A stretch of DNA of 64,000 nucleotides from Undaria pinnatifida (lineage: Eukaryota > Sar > Phaeophyceae > Laminariales > Alariaceae): assembly GCA_012845835.1 (NCBI GenBank), contig JABAKD010000023.1:22507108-22571107 (forward strand), given 5' to 3'. Positions 1 to 12,300 of this stretch are shown in pieces; the stretch's first letter is position 1; the number at the start of each line of letters is the position of its first letter. The notes below the pieces were generated by a model. It was not told the DNA's origin. It saw only the letters and a program-made list of their open reading frames with translations, and did not search any database. Made by a program: the position numbers and the translations under genes.

Positions 1-1490
1 GCAGTGTTCATTCGAATTATTAGAATGTACTTCATACGCACGTGGAGTTGGTGGGCGATAGGGTTGCTCATTTTGTGGCATATTGCGACAGATAGAGGCT
101 AACCTGGGTTGCGACGGCAACACATCAGAAAGAGACGTCTTTCCTTGGGTGTCCTCTGGTATGTCGCCAAACAGTCGGGATCATGTGTCCGGTACTACGT
201 GTAATTTTCCCGGCTTATGCTCGAATGTAGAATAGAAACTTTGCAAGGCAATGGCCCAACGTGTTAACATGTTGGACGTGTCTTGCATATAATATAGATG
301 CGCGAGAGCAGCGTGGTCGGTGACGCATTCAAAGTGTTTGCCCCAAAGGTACGGACGCCAATGCTGCAGAGCGAGGACAACTCCACAACACTCTTTCATC
401 GTTGCTGAATAATGTTTTTGTCCTTTCGTAAAACGTTTACAGAAAGTAGGCAATGACTTCTAGGTCTGGTTTATCAGATCCTTCGTTGGCGTTTTGGGCT
501 AAGAATGCTCCGACTCCTTCACTTGCATCTACATGTACGATAAACTCTTTCGAATAATCAGGGAAATGTAATACTGGAGGGGATGATAACAACTTCTTAA
601 TCCGGGTTACTGCTTCAGATTGAGTTGTTCCCCAGTGTTTCTCGAATTCCCGCCGTCGCTTACATCGATTTTTAGTAAGCTCGACCAGAGATGCTGTAAC
701 TTCAGCATATTCTGGTATAAACCGGCGTACGAAATTGAGTGTGCCCAATGAAGAACGAAATTCCTTGATATTCTTCGGGTCTGGCAAGTCACTAATGGCT
801 TTTATACGGTCATCGCCAATAGTGATACCATGTTCCGATATGACATGACCTTTATATTCAACTTGTTTCGAACCGAACTGTAACTTGGACGGTTTTAACG
901 TCAAACCAGCTGCTTGTAAAGCTGAAAGCATGCGTTCCAGTGACAACAGATGTGCTTCCCACGTAGATGAACAAGCTATTAAATCATCCACATAACACAA
1001 AAGACCATTGGCTGAACCAGTATCACCGAGGGCGAGCGACATTACATGTTGATACAACCAGGGTGCGTTACAAACTCCGAACGACATGCGTTTAAAGCAG
1101 TACTTGCCTTTAGCTGTAACAAAAGCAGTTGATTCGATGTCCGCGTCAGCAACAGGAAGCTGATGAAAAGCACTGTGAACGTCGGCTACTGTGATGAACT
1201 TGGCTCCACCCACAGAGTCGAGATGAGTTTCGATGTTGGGCATGGGCCATGTTTTACGGACGAGATGACGATTACGAGTGCTACGGTAGTCAACACAGAA
1301 CCGTGGTGACCCATCAGCTTTGCTGACAATAGTAGCAGGACTACCCCAGGCACTTGTGCGTTCCTCTATTATTCCCTGCTTCAGTGACTTGTCGACTTGA
1401 TCGTCGTTTTGTTCTTGAAGGCGGGGTGAGGTGCGGTACGGCGCACGATCAACCGGACGAGTGAGTGCCTGGTTGTAACGGGAATGTGGC
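1..1490 (-). pseudogene. Ty3/gypsy pol fragment: reverse transcriptase and RNase H
   Basis: Reads from about 1490 down to the left edge. The RT part (about 1490-437) is open and shows the gypsy order: EERTSAWGSP, RFCVDYR, the WPMPNIE stretch, then YVDD with its catalytic aspartates, then KGHVIS. RNase H follows, with VHVDAS, KECC and TDHAAL supplying the expected acidic residues. Two lesions are visible: a one-base frameshift near 440-455 between RT and RNase H, and a TGA just below position 182 in the VPD-x-SRLF segment that normally ends RNase H. Integrase would lie beyond the window. Gag and protease lie upstream at higher coordinates, as expected for a minus-strand element. The element is non-functional as it stands. 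Confidence 0.9.
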
Positions 1491-2157
1491 TTCGGCTATT
1501 TTACAACAGCCTAGCTCTTCCGCTGACAACGAAAAGACTGGGCGGTATTTTGCGCATAGGTTTCTAACCTCCGAAACTTGTTCGGGTGAGAGAGTAGTGT
1601 CAGCAAATGCTTTAGCAAGGGCTGGCTCTAGTGCTTCTCGCGCAGCTGCTAGTTCATCCTATGTTTTGGGTGATGCGGCTACCGCACTTATCCGTAATTC
1701 ACGTGCATCCGTCACACTGGCTGTTGACAAGAGCGCAAGTGCTAGATGTGCGGTTATAGTGACATCGCGCGTAGACGGATTGGCGATTTGCAACCAGACG
1801 GACCCGCCCACTGCACGCCATGTTGCTACAGTACGTGCGACAACAACACGTTCGAAAGTTTGGAATTTTTTTTATCCAATATTTCGGAGAATTCGGATTG
1901 AGATACCGTACGAGGTTCGAATACGACGTCAGTATCAACCGGAGGTTTTGTTTCAGTGAAAACCACAACCGATGCCTCAGTTCCTGCCGGTAAATAAAAC
2001 AGAATTTCAGACAAACAGGGAAAGCCTCAAAGTCAGCATGGATGGATGCGACATACGCAGAGGTTACTCCCGCTGGGGAAGTTGATGATCCAGTGGTACT
2101 TGAATCAACACGATGAACAGCGGGTATAGTTGTTTCGCTTGAGTGAAAAGTGATACA
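1491..2157 (-). pseudogene. Decayed gypsy protease-RT linker
   Basis: Between protease and RT the reading frame is broken several times, but pieces of a linker are readable on the minus strand, including ERVVVARTVATW and a following VWLQIANPSTRDV stretch. Gypsy polyproteins often carry such a linker before RT. No intact open frame spans it, and plus-strand open frames here are antisense artefacts. Confidence 0.55.
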
Positions 2158-3003
2158 CTAATTTTTCCAGTCAAGTTTCGCACCAAATAAAGACATGACG
2201 CTGTTATCTAACAGGATATCATCAGGACGTAACGATGAAATGACAAGCGCTTCTACTGGGCGAGTGACGTCCCCCAGTTGTAAATCAAAGCGAATGAACC
2301 CTATTATTTCCATCACTGATCCATTTGCGGCTTTCAACGTGAGCACAGCAGGTGGGATGGCATGTATCGGTTCATTTTTCAATATAGGGTGGCGTTTCAC
2401 AAACGAGGAAGCCACACATGGAAGATCGCTTGCCGTGTCAACAGTGACACGAGGCACCTCGAAGCCTCCAATACGTCCACATATATGAACGCGATGAGAC
2501 GAGAAAGCAAGCGTAAGCGGCGATCGCGTACGACGCGATAAAGCACAGGCGTGCCATTCTTCATGTATATTATTATGAGTACTGCTCCTTTCATGATCGG
2601 GGCAGTCTTCATTGACATCCATAGACACAGACTTATCAATCGCTGGCAACGAAGAATCCACCTGCTTATTACCTATATCCCTAGACACGGATTCAATAGG
2701 TACTGGCAATAAAAAATACACCTGCGTATTGCCTACATGGGGGTCTGCGGGACACATGTTAACCAACGACCTACCAGGTACACTGTCTGCAAAACGCACA
2801 CGCTTACTTACAGGGGAAGGATCTACGACTGCAGTATCCTTACTTGTCTCATCACAGATCGACATACCTTCGAGGGTGAGCGACTCGGAAAGCACGTGCT
2901 TCCCTATGTCGTCCCTCGGGTTACCCGACCTTACAGAAACCGATGGATAATCGATCTCGGGGGAAACCCTGAACGAACTCCCAACTGCGGGAACGACTTC
3001 CAC
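2158..3003 (-). CDS. Ty3/gypsy aspartic protease region
   Basis: Open frame of 281 codons. Its C-terminal third has retropepsin features: VTVDTASDLPCV (active-site D-T-A-S, close to the usual DTGA/S) and, further on, RPDDILLDNSVMSLFGAKLDW, which matches the family's ILG-x-x-FL-x-FGA-x-xDW ending. The N-terminal two thirds are low-complexity and unassigned. It sits between gag (3016-3714) and the broken pol region in normal gypsy order, and would process the polyprotein. Expression is unlikely because downstream pol is mutated. Whether gag and protease are joined by frameshifting cannot be decided. Confidence 0.75.
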   Translation of the reverse strand: MEVVPAVGSSFRVSPEIDYPSVSVRSGNPRDDIGKHVLSESLTLEGMSICDETSKDTAVVDPSPVSKRVRFADSVPGRSLVNMCPADPHVGNTQVYFLLPVPIESVSRDIGNKQVDSSLPAIDKSVSMDVNEDCPDHERSSTHNNIHEEWHACALSRRTRSPLTLAFSSHRVHICGRIGGFEVPRVTVDTASDLPCVASSFVKRHPILKNEPIHAIPPAVLTLKAANGSVMEIIGFIRFDLQLGDVTRPVEALVISSLRPDDILLDNSVMSLFGAKLDWKN

Positions 3004-3015
3004 AACTGGGCACCG

Positions 3016-3714
3016 TCAGGTGGACTTCTGACGGCGAGCTCTCCTCTCCCGATACCGGGGCAGGTTAGCCTCCCCAAACAGGGGGTGGTTAAAACAATCA
3101 TTACCGGCGTGACTGGACTTATCTCTAGCCGTACACCCTGATACTGAACAGGGTGAGTGATCACGCGTGATGTTCAACCTAGACGTAGACGACTTAGCTG
3201 CAGGCATCTTCGAACTGGACAAGTGAGATGCTGCTGCTGCTGAACCGTGGTTCTTACGAGAACCACTGTGTGAGCGCTTACGTTCAAGACGACTCTCAGG
3301 CCCGCGTACTGCTCGCACCTGAGCTCTAGAACGAGCGCGCGCAACAGTCGACCATGACATGGCACTGACTGTGCCATCGACTGCTGCTAGGGACGCAGCA
3401 CTCCGCTGGGCCCTATCGACTGCCTGCTGCATTGACTGACAGTATTGGCCAATGCGATGTAGGTCCAAAATTTTTGGGCGTAACCCACGCAAAAAAATTA
3501 CGATTTGCTCTTCTTCAGAAGGATCTTTGCCAGGTGACGGCTCGCGGGGGATGAAGTAGGTTTCTTCTTCTACCTCTTCCTCCTCCCCCTGGTATTGATT
3601 CATATTGCCTTCTTCAGGACGTGAGGGAAGGCCACCTCCCTCCAGACGTGGGGGAAGGGTGTTTAGGTCCGTATGACCATCCCCGGGACCAGGGGGGTCT
3701 GTCCCGTCTGCCAT
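3016..3714 (-). CDS. Ty3/gypsy gag-like protein (232 codons)
   Basis: Contains EEEQIVIFLRGLRPKI, a motif typical of the end of the gypsy capsid domain (FLRGL), followed by basic and serine-rich sequence and a CSVSGC...HAGNDC cluster. That cluster resembles, but is not a perfect, CCHC zinc knuckle. The protein would form the particle and bind RNA. At 232 codons it is short for gag, so the N-terminal part may be missing or in another frame. It lies just inside the candidate primer-binding site and LTR (3794-4022), which places the 5' end of the element here. Confidence 0.7.
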   Translation of the reverse strand: MADGTDPPGPGDGHTDLNTLPPRLEGGGLPSRPEEGNMNQYQGEEEEVEEETYFIPREPSPGKDPSEEEQIVIFLRGLRPKILDLHRIGQYCQSMQQAVDRAQRSAASLAAVDGTVSAMSWSTVARARSRAQVRAVRGPESRLERKRSHSGSRKNHGSAAAASHLSSSKMPAAKSSTSRLNITRDHSPCSVSGCTARDKSSHAGNDCFNHPLFGEANLPRYRERRARRQKST

Positions 3715-3817
3715 ATGGCAAGCGGGACAAACGTGCGGGTTTTTTTTTACTGAAGCTTACCCGCTCTTTTCGGTGGGGTTTCTAGAACCGATCCAGCTTC
3801 AATGCCTCAACGCCAAT

Positions 3818-4022
3818 TGTGGGACTGTTGTCCCTTCGCAGGTTTCTCTTTCTCTGATGGAGGTGTGGAGACACACCGAGGTGGGTTACGTGCGTAACCG
3901 CACGCTCGAGGGTCAACGATGACGAAACACCTCAGAGCCTACCTCGAGGAGCCAGGATGATCTAGAAGAATTATAGCTATAAGAAGGCGGTACAATCTAG
4001 GGAATAGGGACTGGTATCCACA
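3818..4022 (-). repeat. Candidate 205-bp LTR of the minus-strand gypsy element
   Basis: The interval starts TGTGGGAC and ends ATCCACA on the plus strand, so its tips form a TGTGG/CCACA inverted repeat as LTRs do. Two bases inside it, 3811-3815 reads CGCCA, which on the minus strand begins a TGG-type primer-binding site (TGGCGTTGAGGCATTGAAGC, 3796-3815). The spacing and position relative to gag fit a 5' LTR. The partner LTR is outside the window, so the call rests on structure alone. Confidence 0.5.
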
Positions 4023-4023
4023 T

Positions 4024-4143
4024 ATATGATGTTCTGGCCGAGAGTTTGCGAAAATTATGACAAGTTTCTGGTGGATTTTTGAAAAAAAAAATAAACAAAA
4101 AAATATGATGTTCTGGCCGAGAGTTTGCGAAAGTTATGACAAA
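4024..4143. repeat. Two-copy 80-bp tandem duplication
   Basis: The segment ATATGATGTTCTGGCCGAG with its following GTTTGCGAAA-ATGACAA sequence appears at about 4024-4065 and again at about 4104-4143, separated by an A-rich spacer. It lies between the LTR and the triplet array. No coding signal is seen. Confidence 0.7.
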
Positions 4144-5368
4144 TTAGCGATAAAATTTTTGAACCATGATGAGGCATTTACCCCTGCTAACAATGGATCT
4201 CCGTATTAGTGCTGATATTACTAGTACTAGAAGCACTAGCAATAGTTGTATAGCAGTAGTAGTACCAAACGTAGTAGCACAAGGAGTACAAGTTGTATAC
4301 CGTATACAACTATTACTAAAATTATTACTACTCGTACTCCAACTATCGGTACTACAACTACTACTAGTGTTACTAAGTAATAGTAGTAGCAATAGTAGTG
4401 GCAGTAGTGGTGCTACCAGTACGACTAGTAGCAGTAGAAGTACTAGTAACAGTAATTGTAGTTGTATACCGTGTAAAGCTAACTATTACCAGTATTACTA
4501 CTGACACTACTACAATTAGTATTACAACTAATACGCCTATTACTACTAGTAATAGTATCTAGTTGTATACTGTATGAAACTACTACCGGTATTCCTACTA
4601 ACGATACTACTACAACTAGTGCTACAACTACTACCACCATTGCTGCTACTAGTGCTACTACTGGTACTACAACTATTGGTAGTACAACTACGTCAACTAT
4701 CAAGTAGAGGGAGGAGGAAGAGAAGGAAGAGGAGGAGGAGTAGTGGCAGTAGTAGTACTACCAGCACTAGTAGCAGTAGTTTTACTAGTAGCCGCAGTAG
4801 CAGTAGTAGTACTAGTAGTAGTACTAGTAGGAGTAAAAGTAGAACTAACAGTAGCAGTGCTGGCAGTAGTAGCACTAGTAGTATACAACTACTCCTACTA
4901 GTATCACTAGTGCCGATACTACAACAATTTGTACAACTATTACTAGCAGTACCACTACTAGTACTACTCGTACTACTACCACGACTCCTAGTACTACTAC
5001 TGGTGCTGTTAGTACTGCTACTAGTCCTACCACTACTAATACTACTACCATTACTACTAGTACTACTACTAATAGGACTACTGCTCCTAGAACTATTACA
5101 TGTCCTACTACCACTAACTAGATTCTGGGGTAAGGTACTAGTATCAACCCCCGTACTCCTGGTGCTACTACTGTACTTGGTAGTTGTAGCAGTATGGGTG
5201 GTAGTAAAAGTAGCACTAGTAGTACTAGTAGTATTACTATTCACAATTACTAGTAGCAGTACCACTGGCACTAGTTCAACTACCTGGTAGTTGTAGCGAT
5301 AGTAATGTTAGCAGCAGTAGTAGCAGGAGTAGAATTACTAATAGTAGTACTAGTAGTAAAAGTTGTAT

Positions 5369-6493
5369 AAATCTATATATCTTAGTTCGCTTATCACATA
5401 TGCACATCCTTACGTCTGCGGATATCTCCCGCCTCTGACCGCCTTTCCGCGCGGTTTCTTCGCTGAGGCGTGCCCCCGCCTCGCCTGCAACCACCGGCTC
5501 AGCTGATCCGCCCGCTCGGCGCCGTAGCGCGCGCGCGAGGCCTCGACGTCGAGATCTACGACGAGATCTCCGAAAAATCGTGCCCTGTGAGACGTTTGGT
5601 GCGTAGTCTGCACACAGGGATAATGTCTTCGCGTTATTTCTTCGGTACGTGTTCTCTGACCTCCGACACACGGGGGGGGGTCGATTACCTGGCCGGCGTC
5701 GCCATTGTAAAGGCCACTAAGCGAGGTTTGTGCTAGGATCTGGGGAAGAAAAGTTCGTAATCCCCGAGAACACATGCCACCCAGGCGTAGTGGAGAACTG
5801 CGAACTCTCAATATTTTTGAACCCCCGGTAGTCTACAGCAGCACGCATACATGTACATGATGTACAGCAGTAGCTGAAGCTATGATGAGCCTGCAGCATC
5901 ACGAAGCTACAAATGGTATATGCACAGCAGCATCACGAAGCTACAAATGGTATATGCACAGCAGAATCACGAAGCTACAAATGGTATATGCACAGCAGCA
6001 GCTGGGCGTCGTGGAGAACTGCGAACTCTCAATATTTTTGAACCCCCGGTAGTCTATACAGCAGCACGTACATGTACATGATGTACAGCAGTAGCTGAAG
6101 CTATGATGAGCCTGCAGCATGACGAAGCTACAAATGGTATATGCACAGCAGCATCACGAAGCTACAAATGGTATATGCACAGCAGCATGACGAAGCTACA
6201 AATGGTATATGCACAGCAGCAGCTGTGGCCGCGCCTTTCTGCGTAGCAACGCAGAGCGTCACCCAGCTGGGGTGAACCGCCATGCTCTCCCATAATTTCC
6301 AGGCTGCCTTCTCGCATTGTTCCGCCGCACACGGGAAATCGGGAAAAATTTGTCGGCATTTTCCCTTTCCAGTATCTCCCATATATGAATTAACAAACTT
6401 CGTTTAACTCTTGGCATTACTTCTTACCCTCTTAATATTTACTATCCTGCGCTGCGACCGGCGGCCGTCCAGGCCGCCCGCGTAGCCCCTTGT
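5369..6493 (+). mobile_element. Short non-autonomous Helitron-like element inside the triplet array
   Basis: It begins with an A/T-rich tract and AGTTCGCTTATCACATATGC (from 5384). It ends with a GC-rich hairpin (GCGGCC gtcca GGCCGC, with one mismatch outside) about 15 bases before CCCCTTGT at 6493. The same ends bound the long Helitron units at 41771-48252 and 48253-59470 and the short unit at 59471-60596. Flanks join to restore the array palindrome GTTGTATACCGTATACAA with no target duplication. Inside are a duplicated block of about 220 bp (about 5788-5995 and 6009-6226) and runs of a 34-bp repeat (CACGAAGCTACAAATGGTAT...). Minus-strand open frames (for example 5410-5811) are conserved between copies but match no family I recognise. 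Confidence 0.75.
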
Positions 6494-6620
6494 ACCGTAT
6501 ACAAATTTGATCTATTAATAGCTCCAAATTCACCACCTAAAGTAAAAATACCAACACTAACCATTATCGTGGACAAAAAATAAGACCCCTCCGAATAAAA
6601 ACTCACCCATATAGTACATT
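6494..6620. other. Non-array sequence after the Helitron-like element
   Basis: After the array palindrome is completed, about 110 bases of A/T-rich sequence lack triplet phase before the array resumes near 6620. I see no gene, terminal repeat or tail in it. Confidence 0.4.
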
Positions 6621-7574
6621 ACTAGTGCTACCACTACTACTACTGCTACTAAATTTTATAGTAACGTACTAGTACGAACACTATCCTTAGTACTACTAGT
6701 GTCCTTAGTTCTAGAAGTAGTACCAACAGTAGGGCTAGTACTGATAGTAGAAGTAGCACTAGTGGTAGTACTAGTAGCAGTACTTGTAGTAGTACAAACA
6801 TTTCTTATTAATAGTAGTACTGCTAGCAATAGTTGTACTAGTTGTTCTAGTAGTAAAAATAGTAACGTTAGCAGTAGCGGTAGAAGCGATAGTAGTACTA
6901 GAAACATTAGTAGTAGTAGTTGTATACCGTGTAAAACTAACTACTACTAGTATTACTACTACCGACACTACTACAATTAGTGATACAACTACTACTCCTA
7001 GAACAGATAGTAGTAGTTGTATCTAGTTTGTATACTGCATGAAACTACTACTAGTACTACTACTGGTACAACTATTGGTACTACCACAACTACGACAACA
7101 CCCAAGTAGGAGGAGGAGGAGGAGGAAAAAGTGGAGTAGTGGCAGTAGTAGTACTAGTAGCGGTACTGCCAGTAAAGGTAGTACTAACAGTAGCAGTACT
7201 GGTAGTAGTAGCACTAGTAGGAGTAGTTGTATACCGTATACAACTACTCCTACTAGTATTGCTACTACCGATACTACTACAATTAGTACAACTATTTCTA
7301 GCAGTACCACTAGTAGTACAACTCTTACTACTACCACGACTCCTAGTACTACTACTGGTGCTAATAGTACTACTGCTAGTACTACCACTACTATTACTAC
7401 TACCATTACTACTAGTAATAGGACTACTGCTCCTAGAACTATTACATGTCCTACTACTACCACTAACTAGCTTCTGGGGTAAGGTACTAGGATTAACCCT
7501 CGTACTCCTAGTACTAGGTAGTCGTAGTAGTATGGCTGGTAGTAAAAGTAGCACCAGTAGTACTAGTCCTTATT

Positions 7575-7935
7575 ATAGAATACGCTAAGGTGGTCGTGAC
7601 GTTTTTCTGGATCATTAAAAGTATCTTGGTTAAAACACCGCCCAACAAAAGCGGGGACTCCCGAGCTCCACTCGGCCTCAGGCGGCCTCGCGGTGCTGCC
7701 ACGTCCTATCCGCACAGCAGCACTACGACATGCCGGCGAAACAACGGGCGTCAAAGCCCCACCTCGGCGAGGGGGGAGCGTGGAAATCGCCCTCCCGGGG
7801 ACGGTTCGCCTGCCCCCCCCCGCTGTTTTTTCGTCGCTGCCCGCTATTTTTTTTTTTATCTCCGACTATAGTAAACTTTTGAATTGCTTTTGGGCCACTT
7901 GCCACTTGAGCCATGGACAGAGCCATGGACACGAC
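7575..7935. other. GC-rich insert of about 360 bp in the array
   Basis: Triplet phase stops near 7575 and resumes near 7935. The insert is GC-rich in the middle, with a C-run near 7812 and T-runs near 7826 and 7850. It looks like a foreign insertion, but I could not find a target duplication or terminal inverted repeats. A near-duplicated GAGCCATGGACA motif lies at its right end (about 7908-7930). Function unknown. Confidence 0.4.
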
Positions 7936-8459
7936 TATTGGTACTTCAACTACTCCAAGTACTACGAAGTAGCAGTAGTTGTAGTAAGAGTACTACCAGT
8001 AGTACTAGCAGTAACACTAGTAGCAGTAGAAGTAGTACTAGTGAGAGCACCGGTAGTAGTAGCATCTGTAGTAGTAGTTTTACACCCTCCTACTAGTTTT
8101 AGTACTATTATACCGATACTACTACTAGTACTACTAATAGTACTATTACTAGAACTACTACTCCCAGAACTATTACTAGTGCTACTACTACCACTACTAG
8201 TACTACTACTGCTACTAAATTTTGGAGTAGCGTACTAGTACTAACACAATCCTTATTACTACTAGTGTCCTTAATACAAGTAGCAGTATTATTAGTACGG
8301 CTAGTACTATTAGTAAAAGTAGCACTAGTAGTAGACTCTAGTAGCAGTACTTGCAGAGGTGGTACTATTTCTTATTATTGGTAGCAGTACTACTAGCACT
8401 AGTTGTACTAGTTGTTCTAGTAGTAAAAAATGTAACGTTAGCAGTAGCGATAACAGCAG

Positions 8460-8460
<1 letters not shown>

Positions 8461-8490
<30 letters not shown>

Positions 8491-8620
8491 CTCCGGCGGA
8501 TGGGGAAAAATGAAGCTTTAGCTCACCACACTTCCACATATTTTCATACGCGTCGTGTGTCGATTTAACTCAGTTGCTTTCGCAGCCCAACGCTAGCTGG
8601 CGCACCCTTCGGGTCCCATT
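8461..8620 (-). mobile_element. SINE-like retroposon, longer copy
   Basis: On the minus strand about 130 bases of unique sequence end in an A-tail (26 T on the plus strand at 8461-8486). Its 3' part (CGACACACGACGCG ... CATCCGCCGGA) matches the insertion at 9216-9314 in opposite orientation. Unlike that copy, it extends about 50 bases further at the 5' end. Weak TAGCGTTGGG and AGTTAAATCG matches to Pol III boxes A and B exist, but their spacing is short. No clear target duplication is visible. It has no coding capacity and would depend on a LINE. Confidence 0.6.
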
Positions 8621-9202
8621 GTAGGTATAGTATTAGTACCACTATTAACACTAGTAGTAGAAGCACTATCAGCAGTTGTAAAGCAATAGTAGTACCAAAA
8701 GTAGTAGTACTTGTGGCAGAAGTTGTATGCCGTATACAACTATTACTAAAATTATTACTACTGGTACTACAACTATTGGTACTACAGCTACTACTAGCAG
8801 CGGTAGAAGTACTAGTAACAGTAGTAGTAGTTGTATATCGTGTAAAACTAACTACTACTAGGATTCCTACTACCGACACTACTACAATTAGTAATACAAC
8901 TACTACTCCTAGTACTAATAGTAGTAGTTGTATCTAGTTGTATACTGTATAAAACTACTAGTACTACTACTGGTACTACAACTAATGGTACAAAAACTAC
9001 GTCAACTACTATGTAGGAGGAGGAGGAGGAGAAGGAAGAGGAGGAGTAGTGGCAGTAGTAGTACTCCCAGCACTAGTAGCAGAAGTATTACTAGTAGTCG
9101 TAGTAGCAGTAGCAGTTCTAGTAGGAGTAAAAGTAGTACTAACAGTAGCAGTACTGGTAGTAGTAGCACTAGTAGGAGTAGTTGTATACCGTATACAACT
9201 AC

Positions 9203-9327
9203 TCCTACTAGTGTTTCGACACACGACGCGTATGAAAATACGCGGAAGTGTGGTGAGCTAAAGCTTTATTTTTCCCCATCCGCCGGAGGATAAAAAAAAA
9301 AAAAAAAAAAAAAATCCTACTAGTGTT
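9203..9327 (+). mobile_element. SINE-like retroposon, 5'-truncated, with 13-bp target duplication
   Basis: The element (9216-9314) starts TCGACACACG and ends in an A-tail of more than 20 bases. It is flanked by a perfect direct repeat TCCTACTAGTGTT (9203-9215 and 9315-9327) from the surrounding array. A poly(A) tail, 5' truncation and a 13-bp duplication are the standard marks of target-primed retroposition. It is the second copy of the family seen at 8461-8620. Confidence 0.8.
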
Positions 9328-12300
9328 ACTACTACCCATACTACTACAATTAGTACAACTATTACTAGCAGTACCACTACTAGTACTACTCTCACTACTA
9401 CCACGACTCCAAGTACTACTACTGGGGCTATTAGTACTACTACTAATACTACCACTACTATTTCTACTACCATTACTACTAGTACTACTACTAATAGGAC
9501 TACTGCTCCTACTACCCCCAACTACATTCTGGGGTAAGGTACTAGTATTAACCCTCGTACTCCTAGTACTCCTACTGTACTTGGTACTCGTGGAAGTATG
9601 GCTGTTAGTAAAGTAGCACTAGTAGTACTAGAAGTACTGGTAATACTATTGTTCACAATTACTTGTAGCAGTACTACTGGCACTAGTTGGACTACCTGGT
9701 AGTTGTAGCAATAGTAATGTTGGCAGTAGTAGTAGCAGGAGTAGCATTTTTAGTAGTAGTACTAGTAGTAGTAAAAGTTGTATACCGGAAAAAATACTAC
9801 ACCTGGTACTACGATTACTGGTACTACATCTATTGGTACAACAACTACTACTCGTATTACGAAGTACCTGGTAGCAGTAGCAGTAAGAGTAATACCGGTA
9901 CCACTAGTAGCAGTAGAAGCTATAGTAGTCCAAGTAGCAGTAGTAGTACTAGTAGTAACACTAGTAGCAGTAGAGGTAGTACTAGTGATAGTACCGGTAG
10001 TAGCAGCACCTGACGTAGTAGTTGTATACCGTATACAACTACTCCTACTAGTAATACTACTACCGATACTACTACTAGTACTCCTAGTACTACTACTAGA
10101 ACTACTACTCACATAACTATAACTAGTGCTACTACTACCACTACTAGTACTACTAGTATCCTTAGTACTAGTAGTAGTACTATTAAGAGTAGTAGGGCTA
10201 GTATTAATTGTAGAAGTAGCACTAGTAGTAGTACTAGTAGCAGTACATGTAGTAGTACTATTTCTTACTAATTGTAGCAGTACTACTAGCACTAGTTGTC
10301 CTTGTTGTTCTGGTAGTAAAAATATTAACGTTAGCGGTAGCGGCAGCAGCAGCAGTAGTACTATTATTAGTAGTAGAAGCAGTAGCAGCGGTTGTATAGC
10401 AGTAGTAGTACCAAAAGTATTAGTACTAGTAGTAAAAGTTGTATACCGTATACAACTATTACTAGAACTATTACTACTGGTACTACAACTATTGGTACTA
10501 CAACTACTACTAGTAGCAGTAGAAGTACTAGAAACAGCAGTAGTTGTATACCGTGTAAAACTAACTACTACCAGTATTACTACTACCGACGCTACTACAA
10601 TAAGTAATACAACTACTACTCCTAGTACTACTAGTAGTAGTTGTATCTAGTTGTATACCGCATAAAACTACCACTGGTATTACTTCTAACGATACTACTG
10701 CAACTAGTGCTACAACTACTACCACCATTGCTGCTACTAGGACTACTACCGGTACTACAACCATTGGTGCTACAACAATTACGTCAACTATTAGGTAGAA
10801 GGAGGAGGAATAGGAGGAGTAGTGGCAGTAGTAGTACTACCAGCACTTGTAGCAGTAGTATTACTAGTAGTCGTGGTAGCGGTAGTAGTACTAGTAGGAG
10901 TAAAAGTAGTAGCAGTACTGGTAGTAGTAGCACTAGTAGGAGTAATTGTATACCGTATACAACTACTCCTACCAGTATTACTACTACCGATACTACTCTT
11001 ACTACTACCACGACTCCTAGTACTACTGGTGCTATAATTATTAGTACTACTAGTACTACCACTACTAATACTACTACCATTACTACTAGTACTACTGATA
11101 GGACTACTACTCCTAAAACTATTACATTTGCTACTACTACCACTAACGAGATTCTGGGGTAAGGTACTAGTATTAACCCTCGTACTCCTGGTACTACTAG
11201 TGTACTTAGTAGTTGTAGTAGTGTGGCTGGTAAAAGTAGCACTAGTAGTACTATTAATAGTAGTACTTGTAATACTACTTTTCACAATTAATAGTAGCAG
11301 TACCACTGGCACTAGTTGGACTACCTGGTAGTTGTAGCAATAGAAATGTTAGCGGTAGTAGTAGCAGGAGTAGGATTACTAATAGTAGTACTACTAGAAG
11401 AAGTTGTATACCGTATACAAATACTACACCTGGTACTACTGTTACTGGTACTACCACTGTTGGTACTACAACTATTACTTGTACTACGAAGTAGCAGTAG
11501 TAGTAAGAGTACTACCAGTACCACTAGAAGTAGAAGTATTAGTAGTCGTAGTGGCAGTAGTGGTACTAGTAGTAACACTAGTAGCAGTAGAAGTAGTACT
11601 AGTAGTAGTACTGGTAGTAGTAGCACCTGTAGTAGGAGTTGTATGCCGTATTCAACTGCTCCTACTCCTAGTATCACTACTACCGATACTACTACTCTTA
11701 CTACTATTACTACTAGTACTACCACTAGAACTCCTACTCCCAGAACTAATAGTAGTGCTACTACCACTACTAGTACTACTACTGCTACTAGCTTTTAGAG
11801 TAAAGTACTATTGATAGTACTAACACTATCCTTAGTGCTACTAGTCTGCCGAGTACAAGTAGTGGTACTAGCAGTAGGGCTAGCAGTCAAAGCACTAGTA
11901 GTAGTACTAGTAGCAGTACTTGTAGTACTAGTTGTCATTAATAATAGTAGTACTACTAGCACTAGTTGTACTAGTTTTCTAGTAGAAGAAATAGTAACGT
12001 TAGCAGTAGCAGTAGCAGCACTAGTAGTACTGGTAGTAGTAGAACTTCTAGCAGTAGTCGTACAGCGGGAGTAGTGCTAGCAGCAGCAGTACCAAAAGTA
12101 GTGCTACGAGTGGAAGTTGCATACCGTACCAGCTATACAACTACTCCTAGTACCATTACTACTGGTATTACAACCATTGGTACTACAACTACTGCTAGTG
12201 CTACGAAGTATTAGTAGTAGCAGTAGTAGTGCTACCAGTACTGCTAGTAGCAGTAGAAGTACTACTAACGGCAGTAGTAGTTGTACCGTGCAAATCTAAC

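Noticed and set aside
5410..5811. Conserved 133-codon minus-strand frame in the Helitron 5' region (also 59510-59911)
   Set aside because: It is kept between copies because the copies are recent; in the two long units the frame is shifted, and no domain is visible. Not called as a gene.
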